From Flectonema sp. DT1601 (taxonomy: Eukaryota; Euglenozoa; Diplonemea; Diplonemida; Diplonemidae): a stretch of 64,000 bases of DNA. Where the stretch lies: assembly GCA_964019425.1 (NCBI GenBank), contig OZ025781.1, positions 743,501-807,500 on the forward strand. The letters are read 5' to 3'. Both the position numbers and the translations under genes were made by a program. Shown in pieces: positions 52,396 to 62,180 of this stretch (positions are counted from its first letter, which is position 1; each line of letters begins with the position of its first letter). A model generated the notes under the pieces. It made no database searches. It saw nothing but the letters and a program-made list of their open reading frames with translations, and was not told where the DNA came from.

Positions 52396-53908
52396 ATGGC
52401 GAAGGGTCACTCTAAGAATATTAACATGCACAAGGCGTTCCACCCTACGGGGCACCGAACGGTTGAGGCTGTTAGGAAAGCTGACGAAATGGAGGCTTTG
52501 GCACAGAGGAAGAAGAAAGATCGTGACAGGGAAGCAGAAAAGGAACGTGAAGAGCGATACTACAGAGATATGCAGGCCTCAACAACGGGAGTAAAGTCAA
52601 AGGAAAGGTTGGATTGGATTTATGAATTTGGAGGAGGTGGGAAGACGCAATCGAGTGGAATTCAAATGGTCTCTGCTGATCAGATCCTCGCAAAGAAACC
52701 AGATTCAGATTTCTCTGAAGCCAAAGACCTCGCCAATCAGGAACCTGTTAAAAAAGATTCCAAAGCCATGGCTGTTGACATGGAAGCAAAACTCCGTGAG
52801 GATCCACTTCTCGCAATTGAAATGGCGAAGAGAGCTCGAATTGAAGCCGCCTTCAACGATCCCATGCAGGCCCAGCGACTTCGCAAGATGAGGAAACAGC
52901 AGGAAGAAAAGCAGCTTAGGAGGGAAAAAAAGGAAAGGAAAAAGGAAAAGAAGGAGAAAAAAAAGAAGAAAGACAAAAAGGAGAAGAAGAAGAAGAAAAA
53001 GAGACGTCACTCAACAACAGAATCATCCGACGATGATTCATCATCGGGAGAATCACTTCTTCGTAAACCTCGCAAGCGTCATGATAGCGAAACGGAAGAA
53101 TCTGTTGGTAGGAATCGCAGGCGACCATATTCTCGAAGTCTATCTCAGAACAGGCAGAGAGACTATCGAAGTAGCAGCAGAGATCGTAAAAAGAGATTCG
53201 ATTCTCGTGATTCTCGTGATTCACGTGATTCATTTAATAACAAATATCACAGCGACAGAGACCGCTACGACAAAAAAGACGGACATCATTATGAAGCAAA
53301 CGACGACAACAGATATCAACGCAGGGAAGTTGACTTGTATCGCGGACCTCTCCGCGATACAAGAGAACATAGGGAACGTGACTACCGACGTGATAGCTAC
53401 CGAAGAAGCAGTAGAGATCGCAATGAGAGAGATCGAAATGGAAGCAGAGACAGGGACAACTCAGGAAGAGACTACAGTCGCCGTAATCGTACAGAGCGAT
53501 TTCAAAAGGATGAGATACGACGTGGCTATAATAATAATAACAACAATCGCAAGACTCGCGCACCTCAATTAACAGAAGAAGAGAAGGCTCAACGAGTTCG
53601 TGAAATGCAGAATGCTGCCGCCACTAATAACCAACAACGTGATCAGGCTATCCGAAATGCTGAAGACAGAGATAGAACTGAAGCTGAGGTAAACAGCCGC
53701 TCAACTGGAAATGTTCTAAAAAATATGACTGACCAGGTATCGTATAATTTATAATTCTATTTAATATCAACAATTAGTATTCATAACGACGATAATATAA
53801 AACAAAAAACAGATTCTTTCTTCATCAATATCAGATCGACTTAAGTCAAGCAAGTTCTACAGCAGCAAGGATGCCAGCTTCGTGCGAGGTAGAGCGTGTG
53901 ATGACTGA
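52396..53908 (+). CDS. CWC25: pre-mRNA splicing factor CWC25 homologue, two exons
   Basis: Exons 52396-53736 and 53813-53908 encode 478 aa. The N terminus matches the CIR/CWC25 domain: NINMHKAFHPTGHRTVEAVRKAD, a charged helix, and KSKERLDWIYEF (family EEKLDWMY). An ILAKK/DPLLAIE segment, a long Lys-rich tract (residues ~175-210) and an Arg-Asp/Arg-Ser-rich region with RDSRDSRDS repeats follow, as in animal CWC25. Exon 2 adds SDRLKSSKFYSSKDASFV, like the C-terminal motif of the family. CWC25 promotes the first catalytic step in the spliceosome. The 76-bp intron runs GTATCG to AAAAACAG; unspliced, the frame would stop after five codons. Confidence 0.9.
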
Positions 53909-54221
53909 AATTCAAACTGTCGACGAAGGGAAGCGTTTAGTGCCGTCTAATAAAACTGACATAACTATCCTTTTATATTTTATTGTGTTCATTTCGGCTA
54001 TCACGTCAGACGATAGTCTGAAGAATAATAGTTTATACATTTACTGTATTATTTTTTATGTTTTTTCGTACACAACGATAGTTTTTTTATTTCTTTTTTT
54101 TTTTTTCCCCTCCCCACAGACAAAGCTGCAGACAAAAGCAGTCTCCTATCGTCGAGGAAATACAAAGAACCCTACCTTATATTATTATTATTATTATTAT
54201 CTTTTTATTTACTTCAGTCGA
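53909..54221 (+). other. intergenic with two acceptor-like sites
   Basis: No gene. T15CCCCTCCCCACAG ends near 54120, and after an (ATT)n tract a second, TTTTTATTTACTTCAG, ends at 54217, four bases before the next ATG. Confidence 0.5.
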
Positions 54222-57200
54222 ATGGATGCTACTGTTTCGGTGGGAAAGCAAGAATCGCTTCCATTCGGAGTGTTTTCAGGTAACTACGGTCAGGATGAAA
54301 CTCCTTCAAAGGCTGCTCTATTCATGCAAAGAATACGACGTGAAGATTCTATAAATGAAGACTACGATGATGAACAGGAGGAACTTATTAAAACAGTCAG
54401 ACAAGAGCCACGAGAAATACCACTTTCACCAATTAGTGATGTTTGTGTTGTTGAAGAGACAGAGGAAGGTCTATTCTCTACTGTGAGACGGTTGGATCCA
54501 AAACTAATGTCGTCAGTATTTGATAACTCTCAACCATCACCTTCTTCAATATCAGATGCGGCAACTCCTAAAAAGAGAACTTCACTTGGACGTTCTCCTC
54601 GGCGGTCATCTGGTGCTACTACTCCAATGTCTTCAAAGCGGAGGAGATCTTCGCTACTTCGAAGACGCTCATCAGATAAAAGTCAGAGTCGTCGAAGTTC
54701 ATTACAACTCGATGGTTATGAAGAAGGTGAATTAGAGAAGTCTAATCACACGGATAAAGATGACGTTAATTCTGTTAGAACAACTCCGTCAAGAAGTGGT
54801 CGTCGAAGTTCAGATGCTCAAAAAACTTTCAAACCCGCTGTCAGTCCTCAAAAGAGATCATCTGAAGGTGGGAAACGTTCTTCAGTTGAAACAACCGGCA
54901 ACGAGTCAGTTGGAAGGAAGAGGTCTTCAATAGAACATTCATTAACAGTTGATGGTATTCACAAGTCACCTAAAACTGGAGGAAAAGCCTCACGAAGATG
55001 GTCTGCTGTGAGGAAGATAACACTCTCAGATGACGTTGATAATCAGAGAAGAAGTTCTCTATTACAAATTCCATCAAATGAACGAAGAATTACAACTCCA
55101 ACAAGGAATCTTGGATCTGTCGTAACGCTGATGATGAAACAAGAAAGAGAGACGAAAGAATTTTCAGATCAAATGTCAGATTTAAGAGAAAGGCTAACTA
55201 CCAACAGAACACGATTGCAGTCACTAAAAGGAAAACCTGACGAGGTCGACACCATCGAAGAACGCGTAAACCTGATTTCAAAAATCCACGAAGACGAAGT
55301 ACTAGAAACTCAGTTATTGGAAGACTTCGATAATTTCAAAAAACAATCACTCACGACTGATGAAGATCAGAGAATCTGGAGAGGCTTCCTCGCATCCAAA
55401 GCCATTCGAAGAGAACACACTGAACAAAAAGAAGAAGCAAAACGAGTTCAAGAAGTTCGATCAAAAGAAACGATTAAATTCAAACTCCGACACGAAAAGG
55501 AACAAAACATCAAATTATCAACAAAAGAAAAAATGAAACAAATTGAGCAAATTGAGTCAAAGAGATCAGAAGAAGAACAAGAACTGAAAGCCAAGATGAA
55601 CGAATTAAAACAACAATATCAGGAACAGCAAAAGAAAGTTTCAGCTTTGGAGATTGGTTCAGCAACGCAGTACGAATATGTAGTTGAAAAAGGTGTTTTA
55701 AATACCATTGACATCGCTCAATTAGAGTTAAAAAAACAGATTGAAACATTACCAGAACGATTCATAACACCGACCCTGACACCTGAAGAAGAACGAGCTG
55801 CGAGAGGTTTGCAAGCATTTCAAGCAGCTCGACAGCTACGACTGTCTCAAGTTTCTGAAGCAAAACGTCTACAAGGAGCTAAAGAAGAGTCTAAAAAACT
55901 TGCTGGAGCTGCAGCAACAAAACAACGACTTGCAGAGATAGAAGACATTCGTAAGAGCCTCACAACTAAAACAGAATTCTTAAAGTTCACTGAAGAACAT
56001 TATTACCACAGCAGAGACATTCTAATTGAGCGCCGTGACTTTGCTGAGTCTTCTCTCACGTCAATTGAATTGATTGTTAATTCACAACAAAAACAACTTT
56101 CTGTTTTTTATATTCCAACTGTTCTTCAAACTAAATTAATGGAAACTAGTTTATCATTTTGTAATGAAGTTTCAAAACTAAATGATGAAATTGAGAATTT
56201 ATCGATATTACACGCGGCAGATGCTCAGATTGCTCAGCTAACACCAACAGAACGAATTGAACAACGAGCTCAACGAGGAGTAAAGAGAAAATCAAAAGAC
56301 ACTATAACATCGCCGACCTTAGGACCGAATACTGGAACTGCTTTCAATCCTCCTCCAAGCCCGTTACTTGGAGCATTAGATGTGAGTAACGTGACAACAC
56401 TGTTATCTTCATTAAGAAATCGGAACGCTGTTAGTCAGGCTGGAGTCACCGCACCTCAAATTAAAAAACAAACTCAACAGCAACCAACATCAACAACAAT
56501 ACGAAAACTCTCTTTATCAGAATTACATCCCGTTGATCAGATTACTGAACTCAAAGGACATATTCTAGGAGAGTCTATTACTTTATCAAATTCAGGTGAG
56601 CAGTTGTTTTACGAAATTTCAGAGGCGGACTCGGAAATTGCGAAGTTGGTGGAGGAGGTGAAACGAATTGAAATTGATATCGAAATGCTTTCACAGACAT
56701 CTCATGTTGCGATCACTCTGTGCGCCTCCATGGCTTTAGAGATTATTAACGACGTTGAAAAACAACGTCGAGAGAGAGAATTGTTAGAAAAAGAATCATC
56801 TGCCAGCCCTGCATGCAGCAGCGCAACATTTTCATTTCAAGTCACTGAAGAAGTCGCAAGTGTAGGAGCGTCAAGTCCTCAGGGAAGTTTTCGAAGTACC
56901 ATTCGAACTAGTAAACTATTAGTAGGAGATAGTTATAATAATCATCCGCTTTCAGGAAGTAATAAAAGCAGCTTAGCGTCACTAACCCCACCACCTTCTG
57001 ATGCTCAGTTAGCAGCAGCTATTTGTATTCTTATACACACAACTTGTGATAGTAACAACTGCTATCATTCAACTCATTCGATAAGTGTTTTGAATACAAC
57101 TACTGCTGAAGATGTCGCAACTGCCCTGCTCTACCTGACACCGTCTTTGGGAAATCCAACAGTGTTACCTCCGAGTACGGTAGTGTCCCCATCAACGACT

Positions 57201-58333
57201 ATCAGATGTATGTGTTTCTAGTCAGAGTTTATTCAAGTGTTTTTACACCATTTGGTAAAAAGTCAAAAAAAAGAATACCACAACAAACAGCAGCAGCGGG
57301 TCTGTCAGAAATAGGATCGCCATCCTCATTTACAAAGTCACCATGGCTAACAGATGATCCACTCTCGTTAACTGATGGAAGAGCTGATGGAGTTTTGAGA
57401 TTTGTTAAAGAAGCAGTGCTAGCTGAACGTGAAAAGAACATCGTCGTCGCGGTAGAGGACGAAACAAAACTTGTAGTAGTACCCCCTTCACCTATCGATC
57501 CTTTGATTGGTGACATTGTTGTTGAGAGACCAACTACTGCTACTACTTCTGCCTGGGTTGTTGATACAAATAAATTCGGACCTGCCCTCTCGTGGGTCTC
57601 CCCCTCCTTTGAACAACAGCTTGAAATGGTTTCTGTCACCAAGAAGTCATTTTGGAGTAAAGCATGGCGTACTACTTATGGGAAGCCCGTGGCTCGCGGA
57701 CACACGAAGTCAAATTGTGATAAAAATATTAACACTCAGGATGGAAGTAAGCAACGACCAGTTCAGCAAAAAGTGAAATCCAAGAAAAAAATAAATCGCT
57801 CTAAAACAGCAACTCGTCTCTTACTTCCCAACAGTGAGTACTTAACGATGTATCTCGCTCCTCACAAGCCCAGATATCGTATGGACCCTCCAGGAAGAGG
57901 TAGCATTAGTTTAACGTGGTGTGGTGTTAGTGGTGTTGATTTCTATAAGAATATGTCTACTGGAATCACTTCACTAATTCTAGACGATGAGGGAATACTT
58001 TTACCTCAACCAGAACCTTCTCATAAAGGATGGAAAAGACAACATCTTCCTGCGCGATTTGTACTTTCAAATCCAATCGATGTCGCAATACTTCTTCAAG
58101 TGAGGGATTTTGCGATCATCGCAGCAGTTTCTCTCAAAGGCGACTGGCCAGCATCCCAAACCGGAAGCTTTTTGACAGCAGATAGCCCGACTACCCGAGA
58201 AGAAAGGTCGGTACCAACACCAACTTCGACAACAATTCTTAAAAAGTCTTCCCGACGCAAGAACGAAGTAGTGAAATCACCTCCACCAAGAACAGCTGCC
58301 GCAGTGTTAGCGTACGCAACTCGCTTTATTTGA
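54222..58333 (+). CDS. large RRSS-rich coiled-coil protein, two exons
   Basis: Exons 54222-57207 and 57291-58333 encode 1342 aa. Residues ~100-300 carry repeated Arg-Arg-Ser-Ser motifs (at least ten RRSS/KRSS sites), typical targets of basophilic kinases or SR-type protein kinases. Residues ~305-670 are coiled coil (KLSTKEKMKQIEQIESKRSEEE). The region to ~980 is mixed, and the exon-2 part ends with a probably folded domain (GRGSISLTWCGVSGVDFYKNM; RFVLSNPIDVAILLQVRDFAII). The intron (83 bp, GTATGT to CAACAAACAG, phase 1) merges two frames that would each stop or start alone. I do not recognise the family; the layout recalls centrosomal or kinetochore proteins, without a specific match. Start: ATG four bases after TTTACTTCAG. 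Confidence 0.75.
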
Positions 58334-58418
58334 GTGCTTTAATTAAACACTACCGACGGTTATTATTATTTTTGAAAATCTGTTTTTGTATTATGTCAGT
58401 AATTTACACATCTGGTTC

Positions 58419-58434
58419 AGGTCATTCGTGACCT
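58419..58434 (+). other. UUCG-tetraloop hairpin
   Basis: AGGTCA-TTCG-TGACCT, a perfect 6-bp stem, about 85 bp after the stop of the RRSS-rich protein gene. Confidence 0.65.
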
Positions 58435-58568
58435 CTATTTAGTATTGAATAGTTATAAAAGGTTCGTAATGTTTTATTATTACATCTCAGGAATGCAATG
58501 TATGATTAGTAGTGTTTGTTGTTAGTGTTGTATTTATGTTGTTTTATTTATATTATCACTCAGCTCAA

Positions 58569-59003
58569 ATGTGCGAAATTCTATCCTGGGAAATAGGAGC
58601 CCTGAGCAGCGATGATTCCAACAACGGAGGAGTCCACGCGATGAATGAAGAGGAAGTTGATAGGATGTTAAGCGACTCGTCAGCAGGACGAGCATCAGAA
58701 GGAGAAGAACGACCATGTAGTCACAATTCGTGGGATAATGTTAGGGCAAAGAGGAGAACCGTCACGCTGAGGTGTCGAATGTGTAACTTGAAATGGAAGA
58801 CGGTTAATAATGCTATAGAGAGATGCAAAGACTTCACTACTGGGAGCTGTACACAAGAAAACTGTACAAAGATTCACGTACACAGATTAAAATTTTCTGT
58901 TGAGCTTCGCAAAGCTGAGCAACGAGCAGCTAGGCAGCTTCAAACAGTGGCCGCGCCGTCTACTTCGCAATGGCCAATTCCTCCTTTTGTTGAAGGACAG
59001 TAG
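58569..59003 (+). CDS. small CCCH zinc-finger protein
   Basis: 144 aa. A CxxC pair (C69, C72 in TLRCRMCNLKWK) and a CCCH finger C86-x7-C94-x4-C99-x3-H103 (RCKDFTTGSCTQENCTKIH) lie together. CCCH fingers of this spacing typically bind RNA. The N-terminal half is acidic and Ser-rich; the tail is helical then Pro-containing. The ATG comes five bases after TTATCACTCAG, and an upstream GTG-led extension would encode the acceptor tract, so 58569 is the likely start. It may act in mRNA processing or decay (inference). It is the last gene in the window. Confidence 0.75.
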   Translation: MCEILSWEIGALSSDDSNNGGVHAMNEEEVDRMLSDSSAGRASEGEERPCSHNSWDNVRAKRRTVTLRCRMCNLKWKTVNNAIERCKDFTTGSCTQENCTKIHVHRLKFSVELRKAEQRAARQLQTVAAPSTSQWPIPPFVEGQ

Positions 59004-59575
59004 AGTATAGTCTTTTTTTGTGTTATTGTAGCAAAATGCTTCGACTGTTTTTTTTTTTTTTTTTTTCTTTTTTTTTTTTTTTTGTTATTCTTTTTTTTTT
59101 TTTTCGTTCTCTTCAATTCTGTTTTGGTTAATTTAAAGAACAGAAAAAGAAAAAGAAAAAAAAAAATGAAAAAAAAAAAAAAAAAAAAACAGCAATCAAA
59201 CCGTAGAATGATTCTACATTTTGCATTGCATCCTCTCTTTTTTATAAACAACAAATAAAATCAACCAAATGAAAAAACAAAAAATAAAAATAAAATGTTG
59301 CGTGACCTTGTGTATTCTCCCCCGAGCCCCTACGTTATAGAATTTCGCTGCAAATTAACTTTGTGCCGCGTGGCAACGATAGCGTCTTGTAGACTGATGA
59401 GGGAATCAGCTATGGAAGGGGGGCTGTTCGTTTGGCTTCTAAAGTTGGACAAAGTTCCTATTGAGTTTTTTTGTGGTGGTAATTTCGTCTCAAAAAGAAG
59501 AAAAAAAAAAAAAATGAAAGAAAGAAAGAAAGAAAAAAAAAAAAAAGAAAAAAAAAGAAAGGAAAATGAGTGCTA

Positions 59576-59613
59576 AATCGAAAGAAGGACCTTCGGATCC
59601 TTACTTTTCGATT
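59576..59613 (+). other. stable hairpin with UUCG loop
   Basis: AATCGAAAGAAGGACC, loop TTCG, then GATCCTTACTTTTCGATT. The stem is about 15 bp with a small internal irregularity and one mismatch near the loop. Candidate structured RNA or processing element. Confidence 0.65.
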
Positions 59614-59747
59614 AAAGAAAACATACATTTTGCGTTTGTACTTTCCTACTTGCAATTTATCACCAAGTATGTCTATTAATCATTGAGTAACTTCATTATT
59701 TTAATTTTTTTTCCCCTCATTTTTATCGCCTGCCTGTAAAGCTTTTT

Positions 59748-59862
59748 AGTGTGCCGTCCCTTCGTTAGGCTCTGTTTTTTTTTTTTTTTTTTTTTTTTTG
59801 CCTTTTTCTTTCCCCTCAAATCTTCGATTTCTTTTGCCCCGTGGGAAGGGATTTGGCACACT
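59748..59862 (+). other. long inverted repeat enclosing a T run
   Basis: AGTGTGCC...CCCTTC at 59748-59763 is complementary to GAAGGG...GGCACACT at 59845-59862. The loop (about 80 nt) contains a T run of about 23. Confidence 0.6.
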
Positions 59863-61342
59863 TACATTTAGCAAGAGCGATAGTTGATTTCTTGTTAGTT
59901 CAACCCCCCATTCCATCTCTTCTTGTGCGCGTGTGTTTTTGTTTTTTTTTATATCTCATTTTTTTTTGATTGTTGCCCTATCTATTTTTGTTTGGGTTTT
60001 TTTTTTTTTTTTTTTAATATTTACATTTCTCTTTATATTTTATTATTTCTAGAATGCACGGAGAATGTCAACTCTTGTGCCAACCAGAAATCAGGGAACT
60101 CTGGATTGGAGGGAAGATCTGTCCTCTTTCTTCTTTCTTTACTGCTTACATTGTCAAAAAAAAAAAAAAAAAAAAAAAAAAAAGATTTTTTCTACAACTT
60201 TTGATTTCTTTTTCCACTTCACCCGATGTCCCCTCACATTGTTTCTTTTCTTTCAATTATTTCGCTGCATTTCTTTTTTTCTTTTCTTTTTTTTTTTTTT
60301 TTTTTTTTTTTTGACAACTACTTTTTTTTGTTGTTCCCGTGTATTGCCTGCGATAAAGCTGTGCACTAGCCGCATACGAACAGGTGTTTTTTTACGGAAA
60401 CAGTCTGAATACCTTCTGTTGTGGCTCATGTAGGAGCACGCGATCACTGCTGGGTGTTGCTGGGAGGTTTTTAATTGGAAAAAAAACAATGAGAGAATAA
60501 AAAAAAGGGGGGAAAAAAAAAAAAAGAAAGGAATTGTTGCGTATAAAGCGGTTGGTTGAGTCATGCGACTATTAAGAATAAAAAATCATTGTGAATATTC
60601 ATTCTTGTGATATTTTCATTTTTTTATTTATTTATTTTTTTTTTTTTGTTTGTTTTTTTTTTTTTTTCCCTTAAATTCCATTTTACTTCATTAATAATAA
60701 TCTGAGGCTTCTTAGTTACTCGTTAGCTGAGTAAAGGTTGCCCCCAAACTGTTCTTCAAAGTTGGTGACAGAGGATCAGTGTTGGGTATTTTGTTGGCTT
60801 ATTTTTGTTTTCTTTTATTCATTCTTTCATTCATTCATTCTTTTCTTTTTTTTTTTGCTTTCAATTGGGTGTCAGTACCGTGCCTTAGGAACACGCTCAC
60901 CAATTACCCCCCCTGAAGCTTCACGTTTATTTTATATTTCTGCTTCTCTGTTGCAACCCTACCGACGCGGTGTGAGAGATTCATTCTTCACTTCTGTTTA
61001 GTGCCTCCTTGAGTGTAGATGATTTCGATCTTTTAATGTTTTTATCATCATTTTTGAAGTTGGTAACAATTTCATTTCTTCTTTCTGGAGGGACTGCTAA
61101 GCAATGGAATTCTCGTGCTTTTCCTATTTAATCGCTGCACAGCCTTCGCCAGCAACCCATACTTGCTGCCGAATAATCATAGCGGCCGAGGGAGGGTTAG
61201 GAAAATAGGTAAACAGACGATCCTTTAATTTTTTTTTATTATTATTATTATTATTTATTCTTTCTTCCCTGTATTTGCCCTTTAAAAAAAAAAAAAGAAA
61301 TCTTTGTAATGTTGCGGGAGCAATGGCAGCCCACGGTCGGTG

Positions 61343-61362
61343 TTTCAGTTTTCAAACTGAAA
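61343..61362 (+). other. perfect hairpin
   Basis: TTTCAGTTTTCAAACTGAAA forms a 9-bp stem. It is flanked by TCGGTGT and ACACCGCCGA, which can pair outside it and give a nested structure (~61336-61405). Confidence 0.55.
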
Positions 61363-61606
61363 GCCTGATACGTGTTTTCACACCGCCGATACTTTCCTAT
61401 CGCATTTCTTACACCTCCTTCAAGTAAATTAATTCTCCGTGGTAATGACTAATGTTGGGTGTTAGGTCTTCTTTTATCTTTACACAGGAGCAATATTTTT
61501 TCTCGTCAAGTTTTTGCACCTGTTTTTTTTTTTCTCTTACTTAATAGTGTGGCGTAAACTTAGTAAGCACGTCAGTATTTCGCGTTGTTAATAAAGTACA
61601 AAGGAA

Positions 61607-61651
61607 GGGAACATAGCTCAGCGATGGATCAGAAGTGATCTCAGTGTCCCC
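61607..61651 (+). other. nested hairpin
   Basis: GGGAACA (61607-61613) pairs with TGTCCCC (61645-61651), one mismatch; inside lies GATCA-GAAG-TGATC (61627-61640). TAGCTCAGCGATGG between them resembles a tRNA D-arm, but the unit is far too short to be a tRNA. Confidence 0.45.
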
Positions 61652-62148
61652 CACCCACCCCTAATTCTTCTTTTGCGTTTGAGAGGTAGCATAGATTACA
61701 GTTTCGCGAGGGGGAAAAAAAAAAAAAAAGGAAATGAAAAAAAAACAAAAAAAAACAAATAAATAAAAAAAAGGATTTTTCGAGATTGCTTACAAAAGCA
61801 GGGTAACTCGACAAATCTTGTTCTACTGCTTGTTTGTTTTGAATTGTGAGGTAAATGAAAAAGGAAAAAAAGTGTTATTAAGTGGACGGCCTTGAGGTGC
61901 AAAACCTTATCATTACCGCCCTTTGCTACAAAACAAGAATATCTTGTTGTGTGTCATTGGATGCAACTGTGAATGGTGTTATGTTCGTCTGAGGTTTATT
62001 CTGCTGTCATTCCTGTTTGATAACTTTGGAGAACAAAAGAAAGTTTAAGCTGACTGTACCTGTCGCCCTTACACAACATGTATTGGATAGCAATTTGGGT
62101 TATGTTGTCTTTGGCTTAGTGGTTGTTCTGTGAGTTGTTTTATGGGGG

Positions 62149-62180
<32 letters not shown>

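Noticed and set aside
53871-54221. N-terminal extension of the RRSS-rich protein back to 53871
   Set aside because: It overlaps the CWC25 last exon and two acceptor tracts; the ATG at 54222 directly follows TTTACTTCAG.
57206-57290. Separate gene starting at 57206
   Set aside because: A GTATGT...CAACAAACAG intron joins it in phase to the upstream exon.
59295-59576. 93-codon frame after the CCCH gene
   Set aside because: It ends in a Lys-only A/G tract and has no recognisable domain.
61607-61651. tRNA-like TAGCTCAGCGATGG
   Set aside because: The unit is only 45 nt, with no anticodon or T arm.
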